Part shown: one piece after another, positions 1 through 6,877 of the stretch
How positions within the stretch are numbered: the stretch's first letter is position 1
Layout of the letters: every line of letters starts with the position of its first letter
Source of the DNA: a virus
Virus record (IMG/VR): IMGVR_UViG_3300047510_001118
Coordinates: 124,001 to 188,000 of that record
Reading direction: 5' to 3' (one strand)
Length of the DNA stretch: 64,000 bases
Notes under the pieces: generated by a model
The model's input: the letters and a program-made list of their open reading frames with translations, nothing else
Told to the model about the DNA's origin: nothing
Database searches by the model: none
Program-made: the position numbers and the translations under genes

Positions 1-303
1 AAAAATAAATGCTTCAAATCCTCTGTCGTTTAAACTAGTCAAAGGTAGAACTTCTAACTCGTTTCCGCACTCACTGTCCCCTACTGCTATGCTCCAATCT
101 ATAGGCATAGTTACTTCGTTGCCTCCAATGTTTAATACCATTGCTGGACTATTAAAACTTTCTAAAAAGATTAATGGAATAAAAAAGAAATCGGGATTAT
201 TTGGATCGTTGTTATCTAGAACACTAAATCTAATATCTTCCTCAACTTCATCTGGCATTTTTGATAAATCAAATGTCTTGTTGTCTATTGTTAAAATTAA
301 CAT
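1..303 (-). CDS. Conserved-type phage protein of unknown function, 3' part outside window
   Basis: An open minus-strand frame starts at an ATG at 303 and runs without a stop through base 1, so at least 101 residues are present and the C-terminus is missing. The ATG lies 12 bases past the uvsW stop and has a good ribosome site (CGGAG, 5 bases before it), so it is probably co-transcribed with uvsW. The visible part begins MLILTIDNKTFDLS and contains PLIFLESFNSPAMVLNIGG and MPIDWSIAVGD. It is soluble, acidic and has no membrane segment. From memory, similar proteins of unknown role occur in marine T4-like phages; I do not assign a function. Confidence 0.7.
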   Translation of the reverse strand, partial: MLILTIDNKTFDLSKMPDEVEEDIRFSVLDNNDPNNPDFFFIPLIFLESFNSPAMVLNIGGNEVTMPIDWSIAVGDSECGNELEVLPLTSLNDRGFEAFIF

Positions 304-315
304 CTTATCTCCGAG

Positions 316-1776
316 TTACAGCCAATTTATCTTTTCAAGAGTAAAAGGATACTTGGCTTCTTTGTAAAATTTTTTTCGCTCTGTTAAGTGTCGTTTCGCG
401 TATTTGCACGTTGACGTGATGTCCCAGATTTGTACAAAGTCTTTATCTTCTGCCTTTCTAATCCCTCGCCCAATGCTTTGTATAACGCGGACAAAGCTCT
501 TTCCGGGTTCAAGAAGAACCAGATTAAAAATCCTTGGAATATTAAGACCCACAGCGGCCACACCATAAGTCGCCACAATAACCTTGCTATCAGATTCTTT
601 AACTTCATCATAATGTTCTTTTCTCTCTGTTAATTTAACTTCGCCGCTGATAAACACTGAATCTGGAATCGCTTCAACGATTTGTTTGCCTGCGTCTAGC
701 CTATCTACTAATATTAATGTATTGCCTGCATCTTTTATTGAATTACATAATTTTGCGATATATCCTATACGTTCACTGTCTGTGACAAGATATTTTAATT
801 CTTCTTGATAGGTTCTAAATTCTTTTACATCTAGCATCTGTACAATGTTAACATGACATTGTGCCAACACACCTCGCTCTTGTAGTTGATGTGCCGCTAT
901 TCTATTAACCACTGGGCCAATTGTGGCTAGGATACTATGAAAATTAATTTCTTCTTTGGGTATAGTTCCTGTAAGTCCCCAACGTATAGGAGCATGAGCC
1001 ATGTTTTGACTCAGTAGTTTCTTTAACACATCTGCCTTGGCCTGGTGAACTTCGTCTATGATTACACAGACTACACCTTCTAAGAATTCCGCCAATGACA
1101 GTGTTTCAGAATCGTAACTTTTCTTATCTAGTATGTTTAAACTTTGCCAAGTACAGATAGTATGTGTACGATTTAATTCTTTTCTATCTCCAAAATATAC
1201 CCCAACATCTAACCCAACATTGCGATAGTCTTCTTCTGTTTGAACAACTAGGCTCTTATTTGGAACAATAACTAATGTTCGACCGTAAGGTTCACACAGT
1301 GCTGATAGAGTGGCTGTGATAATTGTTTTACCTGCGCCAGTGGCTAACTCTTGTAACCCTTGCGGGTTATCCATAAAGTTATTAATCGCATCTAGTTGAT
1401 AGTCACGTAATACAATAGGTTGCCCAGCCATAGGGTGACCTTTTGGCCATGTCTTACCTTGTTCAGCCCAATATTGATCTGTGATTTTAGCAAAATCAAA
1501 TTTGTGTGTTTGGCGTAGATCTTCAATTTCTTCAACGCTGACGTCGCACTCTTCTAATATAGGAAGAATAGTTTCTAAGTGATTTAGATAACCATTGCCT
1601 CCAAGACCAAAGAACGTAGTAGTACCATCCCATCGTCCTAATTTGTATTGTGGCATGTGACGAGCATATGGAAGCTCAAATTTTAATGCGTTAGAAATTT
1701 TCCTCCGTATTTCAACTGGAAGACCTTCTATTTTAATATTGACTTCGTCTCGAATAATTATTTTACAACTGTACAA
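316..1776 (-). CDS. uvsW: UvsW-like superfamily 2 DNA/RNA helicase
   Basis: An ATP-dependent helicase of the recombination-repair system, expected to act on branched DNA and R-loops and to help switch origin-type to recombination-dependent replication, as T4 UvsW does. The 486 residues are close to T4 UvsW (503). Visible: an N-terminal substrate-recognition region (PQYKLGRWDGTTTFFGLGG, about 42-60), Walker A GAGKT at 147-151, the DEAH-box variant DEVH at 241-244, LTGT at 268-271 and helicase motif VI (QSIGRGIRK) near 440-450. The start is TTG at 1776; AAGGAAA precedes it, and no ATG gives a full N-terminal domain. It overlaps the upstream gene by 14 bases, suggesting translational coupling. 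Confidence 0.93.
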   Translation of the reverse strand: MYSCKIIIRDEVNIKIEGLPVEIRRKISNALKFELPYARHMPQYKLGRWDGTTTFFGLGGNGYLNHLETILPILEECDVSVEEIEDLRQTHKFDFAKITDQYWAEQGKTWPKGHPMAGQPIVLRDYQLDAINNFMDNPQGLQELATGAGKTIITATLSALCEPYGRTLVIVPNKSLVVQTEEDYRNVGLDVGVYFGDRKELNRTHTICTWQSLNILDKKSYDSETLSLAEFLEGVVCVIIDEVHQAKADVLKKLLSQNMAHAPIRWGLTGTIPKEEINFHSILATIGPVVNRIAAHQLQERGVLAQCHVNIVQMLDVKEFRTYQEELKYLVTDSERIGYIAKLCNSIKDAGNTLILVDRLDAGKQIVEAIPDSVFISGEVKLTERKEHYDEVKESDSKVIVATYGVAAVGLNIPRIFNLVLLEPGKSFVRVIQSIGRGIRKAEDKDFVQIWDITSTCKYAKRHLTERKKFYKEAKYPFTLEKINWL

Positions 1777-3007
1777 TTACTGAATTTCCTTTTCTAGTGT
1801 AATTAGAACGTAAGTTATTATTATAATAGTAAACTGTTAAAAAGTCACTGATATACGCAGATGTTTTTCCATATTCATATGTGGTCGCCACAACAGCAGT
1901 GTGTGGTTTCCAATCAGCATTTAACAAAGGTTTAGGAATACGATTTTTTGTGATAAAAACCACCTTAGTATCCGGACCAATGTAACTGTTCAATTTTTGA
2001 TCTTTGACGTATTGATTAAAATCTTTGTTATCTTGAGTATCGTTTTCTAATCTAAAAAATACATTAATTTCTTCTTGGGGAATATATTTTGTAAGATGCT
2101 CAATATACGATTTTACCTGTGGAATTGTCTCTTTTTTATCGTCAACGAAGATCAAAGCAGGCCATTGTTTTAATTCGTTTATAACATCAAAGACAGTATC
2201 AATACCGTATTTGGTCGGTTCTATTCTAAATCTGGTCGATGTTTCAACCAGGATATTTTTTATGAGGAAATTGTTTGTCTTTTCGTCGATTTTTTTCAAA
2301 ATTTCGGTGTTTTTATGAAAAATTCCACAATTTTTTACCCTCTCTAAAAACACCAGAAAATCTTCGTCTCTATAGACCGGAAACTGAGATTTCAAATATT
2401 CAGTACAATTCAAACTGGCATTCTTAATTTCTATTTTTTCATTTTCAAAACTGACGTATGGCACATTTTCAGAAGGGTCTTCCAAGATGTTTTCAATATT
2501 TTGATAAATTTCATCAACTTCTTCTGTGGTTTCAAAATCTAAAGACTTAAGGGCAGTGACCACAGCATATAAATTCTTTTCATTGAATGGAATTTCTTTT
2601 TTATTCTTTTCTTCTCGAATTTGTCCGATCAACGATTTTTGTAAATCCATCCATACTCCAGCAAATTTCTTAGAAAACACAAATTTTACTGAAATTTTAG
2701 ATTTTTTGTCTTGGGTGGTTTCAAGAAAAATCGTCTGTGTGCGATCAATGTATCGAACAGGAATTTTTAAGGGTCTATTTGTTAATATATGATCAACGTC
2801 CACTGAATTCTTTTCCAACCCCTGACGGTATTTTTCAATTTTCTTCAATGAAAGGTCAATTTGACGATCAGTAAGGCCGGTTCCGCGGCCAACTTGCCGA
2901 CCAAGGCTTCGTATCAAAGATACTTCGTTAGAGTCTATTCGAATATTAACGGATCGTAGTGTACTTCCCGCTAAAATTTCAAGTGCGTCTTCAATAGTAT
3001 GATTCAT
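1763..3007 (-). CDS. Unknown protein between uvsW and uvsY (414 aa)
   Basis: I do not recognise this gene. It encodes 414 residues from an ATG at 3007. A longer frame from TTG at 3025 is rejected because that codon lies upstream of the -10 box of a strong promoter. The N-terminal part has a conserved-looking helical stretch (RSLGRQVGRGTGLTDRQ, about 32-48). The C-terminal third alternates beta-like segments (PALIFVDDKKE, TKVVFITKNRIPKP, TAVVATTYEYGK), which recalls the C-terminal half of a degenerate helicase or nucleotide-binding fold. No Walker A or DEAD-type motif is visible. Its position between UvsW and UvsY, and its overlap with uvsW, suggest a role in replication or recombination. That is inference from context only. 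Confidence 0.75.
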   Translation of the reverse strand: MNHTIEDALEILAGSTLRSVNIRIDSNEVSLIRSLGRQVGRGTGLTDRQIDLSLKKIEKYRQGLEKNSVDVDHILTNRPLKIPVRYIDRTQTIFLETTQDKKSKISVKFVFSKKFAGVWMDLQKSLIGQIREEKNKKEIPFNEKNLYAVVTALKSLDFETTEEVDEIYQNIENILEDPSENVPYVSFENEKIEIKNASLNCTEYLKSQFPVYRDEDFLVFLERVKNCGIFHKNTEILKKIDEKTNNFLIKNILVETSTRFRIEPTKYGIDTVFDVINELKQWPALIFVDDKKETIPQVKSYIEHLTKYIPQEEINVFFRLENDTQDNKDFNQYVKDQKLNSYIGPDTKVVFITKNRIPKPLLNADWKPHTAVVATTYEYGKTSAYISDFLTVYYYNNNLRSNYTRKGNSVIVQL

Positions 3008-3013
3008 ACTATG

Positions 3014-3041
3014 ATTATAACACAAATAAATTAAAAGTCAA
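3014..3041 (-). promoter_or_regulatory. Sigma70-like promoter in front of the unknown 414-aa gene
   Basis: On the minus strand TTGACT (3041-3036) is followed after 16 bases by a perfect TATAAT (3019-3014). This is the only near-consensus -35/-10 pair I noticed in the window. It probably is an early promoter read by unmodified host RNA polymerase and would feed this gene and uvsW. The expected transcription start, about seven bases past the -10 box, falls on the A of the ATG at 3007, so the mRNA may be leaderless. Confidence 0.7.
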
Positions 3042-3045
3042 GACC

Positions 3046-3501
3046 TTATATTGTGGCATCTTCCATACCAGCAACACGTAGTTTCACAATATTAGTGATC
3101 TGCCATTGTTTTTGGTCAAGTGCTTTGGTAATGCCCAGCCACTTGTTTCTTAAAAGAGCAAATTCGTTGATAATTTTTTCATAATCTACAACATCTGCTT
3201 CGCCTTCGACGTATTTTTCAACATCTCTGCTACTTAGAGCACGAGCATAGTTTTCTAAATACTTTTTGAAATGATAACTTTTTAATCTTCTTAATTCAAT
3301 ATTAAGATATTCAAGAATTGCTTCAATTTCTTGAAGTTGGTTAAATCGATGTTCGACAACACCTGGCATACTTGCCGCGGCTTTTTCAACATTGCCTATT
3401 AATTTAACCTCTTTTCGGGCATCAATTAATTCTGTTTCAAAAAATAAAACCGCGTCGGGAATTTTCCCGATATCGCGGCTTATTTCGGTATACCAACCCA
3501 T
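3046..3501 (-). CDS. uvsY: UvsY-like recombination mediator
   Basis: A recombination mediator that would load UvsX on gp32-coated single-stranded DNA. The 151 residues compare with 137 in T4 UvsY. The protein is mostly helical and charged, as in the family, with the typical stretch LQEIEAILEYLNIELRRLKS (about 76-95). No enzymatic motif is expected or seen. It lies directly downstream of the 83-aa gene and uvsX in one minus-strand operon; the stop and start codons share a base at 3501. The order uvsX, small gene, uvsY supports the call. The sequence is far from T4, so the assignment rests on fold-type features and synteny. Confidence 0.8.
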   Translation of the reverse strand: MGWYTEISRDIGKIPDAVLFFETELIDARKEVKLIGNVEKAAASMPGVVEHRFNQLQEIEAILEYLNIELRRLKSYHFKKYLENYARALSSRDVEKYVEGEADVVDYEKIINEFALLRNKWLGITKALDQKQWQITNIVKLRVAGMEDATI

Positions 3502-3752
3502 TAATCTTCGTCCCAGTCTGCGGAATCATAGTCAGTTTCTTCTTCACTGCTATCATCCCAATCATCTAGATAATATTCAATTGCGGCATCTAAGTCTTCA
3601 TCGCCGCCGATAGCGGCTTTGAATACATGATCTTGAACACCGTTGTCGGCCAAGATATCAACATACTTTGACGCTACAGTTTCAATTGCTTTTTTGTCAA
3701 AAAATTCTTTTAGTCCGCACCAAATATCAACGATATGATCTTCATTCAGCAT
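3501..3752 (-). CDS. Small acidic protein between uvsX and uvsY
   Basis: An 83-residue protein with a helical N-terminal two thirds (KEFFDKKAIETVASKYVD) and a very acidic tail (residues about 64-83, rich in Asp, Glu and Ser). It overlaps the uvsX end by 11 bases and touches the uvsY start, so the three are translationally coupled. Proteins of this shape sit between uvsX and uvsY in other marine T4-like phages as far as I recall, without known function. The acidic tail could imitate DNA or contact gp32 or UvsX partners; this is speculation. Confidence 0.8.
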   Translation of the reverse strand: MLNEDHIVDIWCGLKEFFDKKAIETVASKYVDILADNGVQDHVFKAAIGGDEDLDAAIEYYLDDWDDSSEEETDYDSADWDED

Positions 3753-4821
3753 GATTTAAGATTTCTCCAGTTTCTAAGTCAACGTCAGTAGGAGTAATTA
3801 CCTTAGGATTACTAACATAGTCTAACATAACTTTGTCTAATGATCCTTCTTCGTTACGCTCCCATTCTTTTCGATACAATTTAATTTCAGTACCGTCTGA
3901 CAATGCGTATTTAAGTCGATTGCCATCTTTTTGTAAAAAACCCTTGCCTTCAAATAAATCAACCAGACCACTGTAGGGATTCATACCTGTTTCATATGGA
4001 ATCTTGATCTGTACTGATTCAAAAGGCTTGGCATAACGAGTTTTCATGATCTTACAAGCGGCACGAATACCTTTTACTTCTGAGATCTTATTACCATCTT
4101 CGTCTTCTTTTAACTTCAATTTCTTCATGGCAACCACGATAGAACTTGCGTAAACGAAGCCTTGTCCGCCTGAGATTTTATCGTCCGGATCAAACATATC
4201 TTGGCTAGCGTATGTGTGATTTGTACAAACCAAGCCGACATTGTAACTGCCAAACATATTAACGCAATTACGAACCAACGCCGTAAGTGCCTTTGGCTTT
4301 CTACCCATATCACCTTTTAGGTCTCCTGCTTCAAATTGATTAACATCTGTAGGAGTCATTAACATACCTAAACTATCGATAACAAATAAAACTTTTGGAC
4401 GTTCCTCCATAGTCTTATATTCTTTCATGAATTCGTTGACAGTTTTTGCCACGTCATCAATCATAGCCATGTTAAGTTTAAGTAACTTTTCTTCCGATGT
4501 ATCTACACCTAATGCTTCTAACCATGCTTGATCTAGAGCATTTTCGCTGTCAATTAACACAACATAGATACCCTGTTGTTGTGCGTTACGAATTAAGTTA
4601 CCTGAACAGATAAATGATTTACCTGCGCCTGATTCACCAGCAAACACAGTAACTTTGCCCAACGGAACTCCTCTATGAAAGTCACTGCTGATCAAATAGT
4701 TTAAGGCATAGTTGCCTGTAGAGATCCAATCTGTTGGATCGTTGAATCCAACACCTAATCCGTCAATGCTCTTAGTCAGAGTCTTACGGAATTTTGATAA
4801 GTCAAATGCTTTAGAAGCCAT
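3742..4821 (-). CDS. uvsX: UvsX, RecA-like strand-exchange recombinase
   Basis: A RecA/RAD51-family ATPase that forms filaments on single-stranded DNA and drives strand invasion in recombination-dependent replication and repair. From the ATG at 4821 it has 359 residues, against about 390 in T4. Visible: Walker A GESGAGKS at 62-69, the RecA-type acidic site LIDSENALD near 89-97, Walker B VLFVIDS with Asp149, and a DNA-binding-loop region GDLKGDMGRKPKAL. The start at 4821 is preferred over an ATG nine codons upstream because GGAGG lies about ten bases before it and TAATG couples it to the upstream 63-aa gene. Confidence 0.95.
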   Translation of the reverse strand: MASKAFDLSKFRKTLTKSIDGLGVGFNDPTDWISTGNYALNYLISSDFHRGVPLGKVTVFAGESGAGKSFICSGNLIRNAQQQGIYVVLIDSENALDQAWLEALGVDTSEEKLLKLNMAMIDDVAKTVNEFMKEYKTMEERPKVLFVIDSLGMLMTPTDVNQFEAGDLKGDMGRKPKALTALVRNCVNMFGSYNVGLVCTNHTYASQDMFDPDDKISGGQGFVYASSIVVAMKKLKLKEDEDGNKISEVKGIRAACKIMKTRYAKPFESVQIKIPYETGMNPYSGLVDLFEGKGFLQKDGNRLKYALSDGTEIKLYRKEWERNEEGSLDKVMLDYVSNPKVITPTDVDLETGEILNHAE

Positions 4822-5012
4822 TAGTTGTCGACCTCCATTGAATTCCATTCTTTAACCACAGCAATCATTTCTTCCTCTGAACTACAGAGAATCTTTGCTG
4901 TTTTCCATTCGCTATCTTCATCACGGCCACCTACTTCAACCATAAATCCATTGTCGTAACGGTTAAGTGTGATAGACTCATTTACTTTTGCTAGTTTCTT
5001 TAATTTTGCCAT
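4821..5012 (-). CDS. Small hypothetical protein upstream of uvsX
   Basis: A 63-residue protein with a basic N-terminus (MAKLKKLAKVNESITLNRY) and an acidic C-terminal half (EEEMIAVVKEWNSMEVDN). A strong ribosome site (AAGGAGAAC) precedes the ATG at 5012. Its stop overlaps the uvsX start as TAATG, so it probably couples uvsX translation. It is predicted soluble and looks like a small alpha/beta fold. Function unknown. Confidence 0.7.
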   Translation of the reverse strand: MAKLKKLAKVNESITLNRYDNGFMVEVGGRDEDSEWKTAKILCSSEEEMIAVVKEWNSMEVDN

Positions 5013-5037
5013 TGTTGTTCTCCTTGTTAGTGGCGAG

Positions 5038-5062
5038 AAGTACAGGGGGTGTCCCTGTACTT
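5038..5062 (-). promoter_or_regulatory. Perfect intercistronic hairpin between gene 32 and the uvsX operon
   Basis: AAGTACAGGG (5038-5047) and CCCTGTACTT (5053-5062) form a perfect 10-bp stem with a 5-base loop. Neither strand has a T run after the stem, so it is not a standard terminator. It lies between the gene 32 stop and the ribosome site of the 63-aa gene, where it could protect or process the mRNA or set the ratio of gp32 to UvsX. Role inferred. Confidence 0.6.
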
Positions 5063-5073
5063 ACTCTAGTCTA

Positions 5074-6039
5074 TTATTGCTTTTGACGATTGCGAATCAT
5101 CGCAAGGATATCTTCAGCACGACCACTTCCTGAAGCGTTGCTAGGAGCAGGAGTAGCAGGTTTTTGTACTGGTGCTGGAGCAGATGCCACTGCTGGCTCA
5201 TCTGGATCAACAGCACTGTCAACTGCGCCTACAGGATCACCTGTTACTTGACCCATGCCTGCTGGACGGAAATATTGACCCCATGCTTCTTTGTCAAACG
5301 GCTCACCGTCAACACTGGCTCTAAACATTTCAGAAATTACCTTTAATTCAACTTCGCCGGGTTTCTTTGGTAAAAAGTCGTTGAGGTTGAATAGACCGTG
5401 CGCCTTTGTGGCTTCAAGTTCTTGATCAGTGAGTGGACGCTCACGACGGCTCCATTTAGATGTGCTGTAATCAGCATAGCCACCTTTTGAAGTTTTTACA
5501 AGTTTGAAGTCAACGCCACGAGCAAAGTCAGTTGGCAATTCTTCTAACTCAGGATCAACCAATGCTGATTTGATCAGTTGGAAAATCTGAGGACCAATAA
5601 TAAATCTACGGATTGGATTTTCTGGTTTGTTTTCTTCGCGAAGACCATCGTCTACAACAAAGCCTTGGAAAATGTATGAACGTTTCTTCCAATACTTACG
5701 ACCCATGTCTTCAAGACTCTTGTCCTTGAACCAACCACGTACTTCGGATAGGATTGGGCAAGTTTCACCGTACATTTCCATACATGGTACTTGTACCTGT
5801 ACAGGACGGCTGTCTGTTTCACCTTTGATACCGGCGAATGGCAATTTGATCATCAATCTTTCTGCCCAGAAGAAAGTATTATCTCCATTACCATCTGGTA
5901 GGAAACGTACTGTGGATTCTTTGTTTTGCTCTAAGTTCCAGAACGGATAGATTGCGTTGTCACCAACTGGGCGGTCGCCGCCGCTTGATCTTGTTTCTTG
6001 TGCCTGTAGTTTGGCGCGAATTTCTGCTAATGTGGCCAT
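5074..6039 (-). CDS. 32: gp32-like single-stranded DNA-binding protein
   Basis: It binds single-stranded DNA at forks and recombination sites and works with UvsX and UvsY. The 321 residues compare with 301 in T4 gp32. The core carries the expected OB-fold-like stretches (AIYPFWNLEQNKESTVRFLP, about 29-48; the FFWAERLMIKLPF region). The T4 zinc site (His and three Cys) is not evident: only Cys86 and Cys94 lie in the matching area. The C-terminus is an Ala/Pro-rich linker ending in AEDILAMIRNRQKQ, not the strongly acidic tail of T4. A good ribosome site (AAGGAGAAC) precedes the ATG, and a terminator separates the gene from the one upstream. Confidence 0.88.
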   Translation of the reverse strand: MATLAEIRAKLQAQETRSSGGDRPVGDNAIYPFWNLEQNKESTVRFLPDGNGDNTFFWAERLMIKLPFAGIKGETDSRPVQVQVPCMEMYGETCPILSEVRGWFKDKSLEDMGRKYWKKRSYIFQGFVVDDGLREENKPENPIRRFIIGPQIFQLIKSALVDPELEELPTDFARGVDFKLVKTSKGGYADYSTSKWSRRERPLTDQELEATKAHGLFNLNDFLPKKPGEVELKVISEMFRASVDGEPFDKEAWGQYFRPAGMGQVTGDPVGAVDSAVDPDEPAVASAPAPVQKPATPAPSNASGSGRAEDILAMIRNRQKQ

Positions 6040-6077
6040 AATGTTCTCCTTTTAATATGCCTTTTATTTGCCTTAGT

Positions 6078-6098
6078 TGTTTAGGACCTTCCTAAACA
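6078..6098 (-). promoter_or_regulatory. Hairpin in the gene 32 leader
   Basis: TGTTTAGG (6078-6085) and CCTAAACA (6091-6098) form an 8-bp stem with a 5-base loop, 39 bases before the gene 32 ATG, followed by an A-rich unstructured stretch. In T4, gp32 represses its own translation through a leader structure plus an A/U-rich tract, so this is a candidate analogue. It abuts a terminator, so it could equally be part of that element. I found no obvious pseudoknot partner for the loop. Confidence 0.4.
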
Positions 6099-6130
6099 AA
6101 AAACGCATACTTGTTATTGTATGCGTTTTT
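6098..6130 (-). terminator. Rho-independent terminator upstream of gene 32
   Basis: AAAAAACGCATAC (6098-6110) and GTATGCGTTTTT (6119-6130) form a strong stem with an 8-base loop. The T run on the minus strand ends transcripts coming from the gene at 6183-6875. The A/T flanks make it usable in both directions, but no plus-strand gene precedes it. Confidence 0.85.
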
Positions 6131-6182
6131 ATTTATTAAAGCAAGAGTTTTCTTGCTCTAAATGTGAATATATTTTACCGTT

Positions 6183-6875
6183 TTACGATGCTCGACCAAA
6201 CCATCTAGCATATTTGTATAACGGATCATCTTTACTAATTGTGCCGCCGTCTACAGTACTAGAATTATTACCACTAAAGTTAGTTCCAGCAACACTGTCA
6301 ATGGCTCCAGCAATAGATGATTTGACTTTTTTACCTACTTCAGTTCCGCCAACTAATGAGTCAACGGCGGCCACACCTGTTACACCACCAACTACTCCGG
6401 CACCTACTTTTTTCCAAGTACTTGGTTTGCCAGTTTTAGGATCTATTTCTGGTTTGCCAGTTTTAGGATCTATTTCTGGTTTGCCAGTTTTAGGATCTAT
6501 TTTTGTAGAGCCGCCTGCTTTGTTAGCCTTTGATTGAATTATATCTTTAACCTTTTCTCCGCCAGCCTTTTTCCAACTATCTGGTATGGCTTTGGTTATC
6601 ATACCTTTAGCGGCTTTAGGCACATATTTAAGAGCCGGAATCATAAACAATACATCAATAAAAAGAGTTTGATAATCATCTTCGGTCATACTTTCTGGAT
6701 TTTTTGCCAGTTTACTAGATAATTTATAAATTTCAACAATATCCATAACTGTCAGCACAGCAGAAACTGCTCCTAATAATCCGCCAATAGTAACACTACC
6801 TAAAAAAGGAATGGCCAAAAAAGCAACTTCGTTAACTTTTTGACGATCTTCTTTGATTATTTCTTGAATTCTCAT
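6183..6875 (-). CDS. Virion-type protein with a nonapeptide repeat and possible capsid-targeting leader
   Basis: A 230-residue protein of unknown function. Residues about 18-45 are strongly hydrophobic (FLAIPFLGSVTIGGLLGAVS) and could be a membrane or packing segment; another apolar stretch lies near 88-96. Residues about 125-150 hold three copies of IDPKTGKPE, encoded by a perfect 27-base tandem repeat. Glycine-rich apolar stretches follow. The N-terminus MRIQEIIKE ends in Ile-Lys-Glu, which matches the (I/L)xE rule for T4 prohead-protease sites and recalls the capsid-targeting leaders of T4 internal proteins. It is the last gene before a terminator, directly downstream of the 689-aa virion-type gene. 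An internal or ejected head protein is my guess. Confidence 0.7.
   Translation of the reverse strand: MRIQEIIKEDRQKVNEVAFLAIPFLGSVTIGGLLGAVSAVLTVMDIVEIYKLSSKLAKNPESMTEDDYQTLFIDVLFMIPALKYVPKAAKGMITKAIPDSWKKAGGEKVKDIIQSKANKAGGSTKIDPKTGKPEIDPKTGKPEIDPKTGKPSTWKKVGAGVVGGVTGVAAVDSLVGGTEVGKKVKSSIAGAIDSVAGTNFSGNNSSTVDGGTISKDDPLYKYARWFGRAS
6424..6504. repeat. Three tandem 27-bp repeats inside the 230-aa gene
   Basis: The unit starting GGTTTGCCAGTTTTAGGATC occurs at 6424-6450, 6451-6477 and 6478-6504. The first two are identical; the third differs only at its end. In frame it encodes the nonapeptide IDPKTGKPE. Copy number could vary by slippage. Confidence 0.95.
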
Positions 6876-6877
6876 AA

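Noticed and set aside
89-367. Plus-strand open frame opposite the partial gene and uvsW
   Set aside because: No ribosome site, low-complexity translation and full overlap with two well-supported minus-strand genes.
3008-3025. TTG start adding six codons to the 414-aa gene
   Set aside because: The codon lies upstream of the -10 box of the promoter; ATG 3007 is at the expected transcription start.
6424-6504. Possible CRISPR-like repeats
   Set aside because: The 27-bp units are directly adjacent without spacers and lie in frame in a coding gene.
6121-6537. Plus-strand frame with a repeated LPVLGSI motif
   Set aside because: The repeat is the antisense reading of the IDPKTGKPE repeat; no start signals and the opposite frame is the better coding frame.
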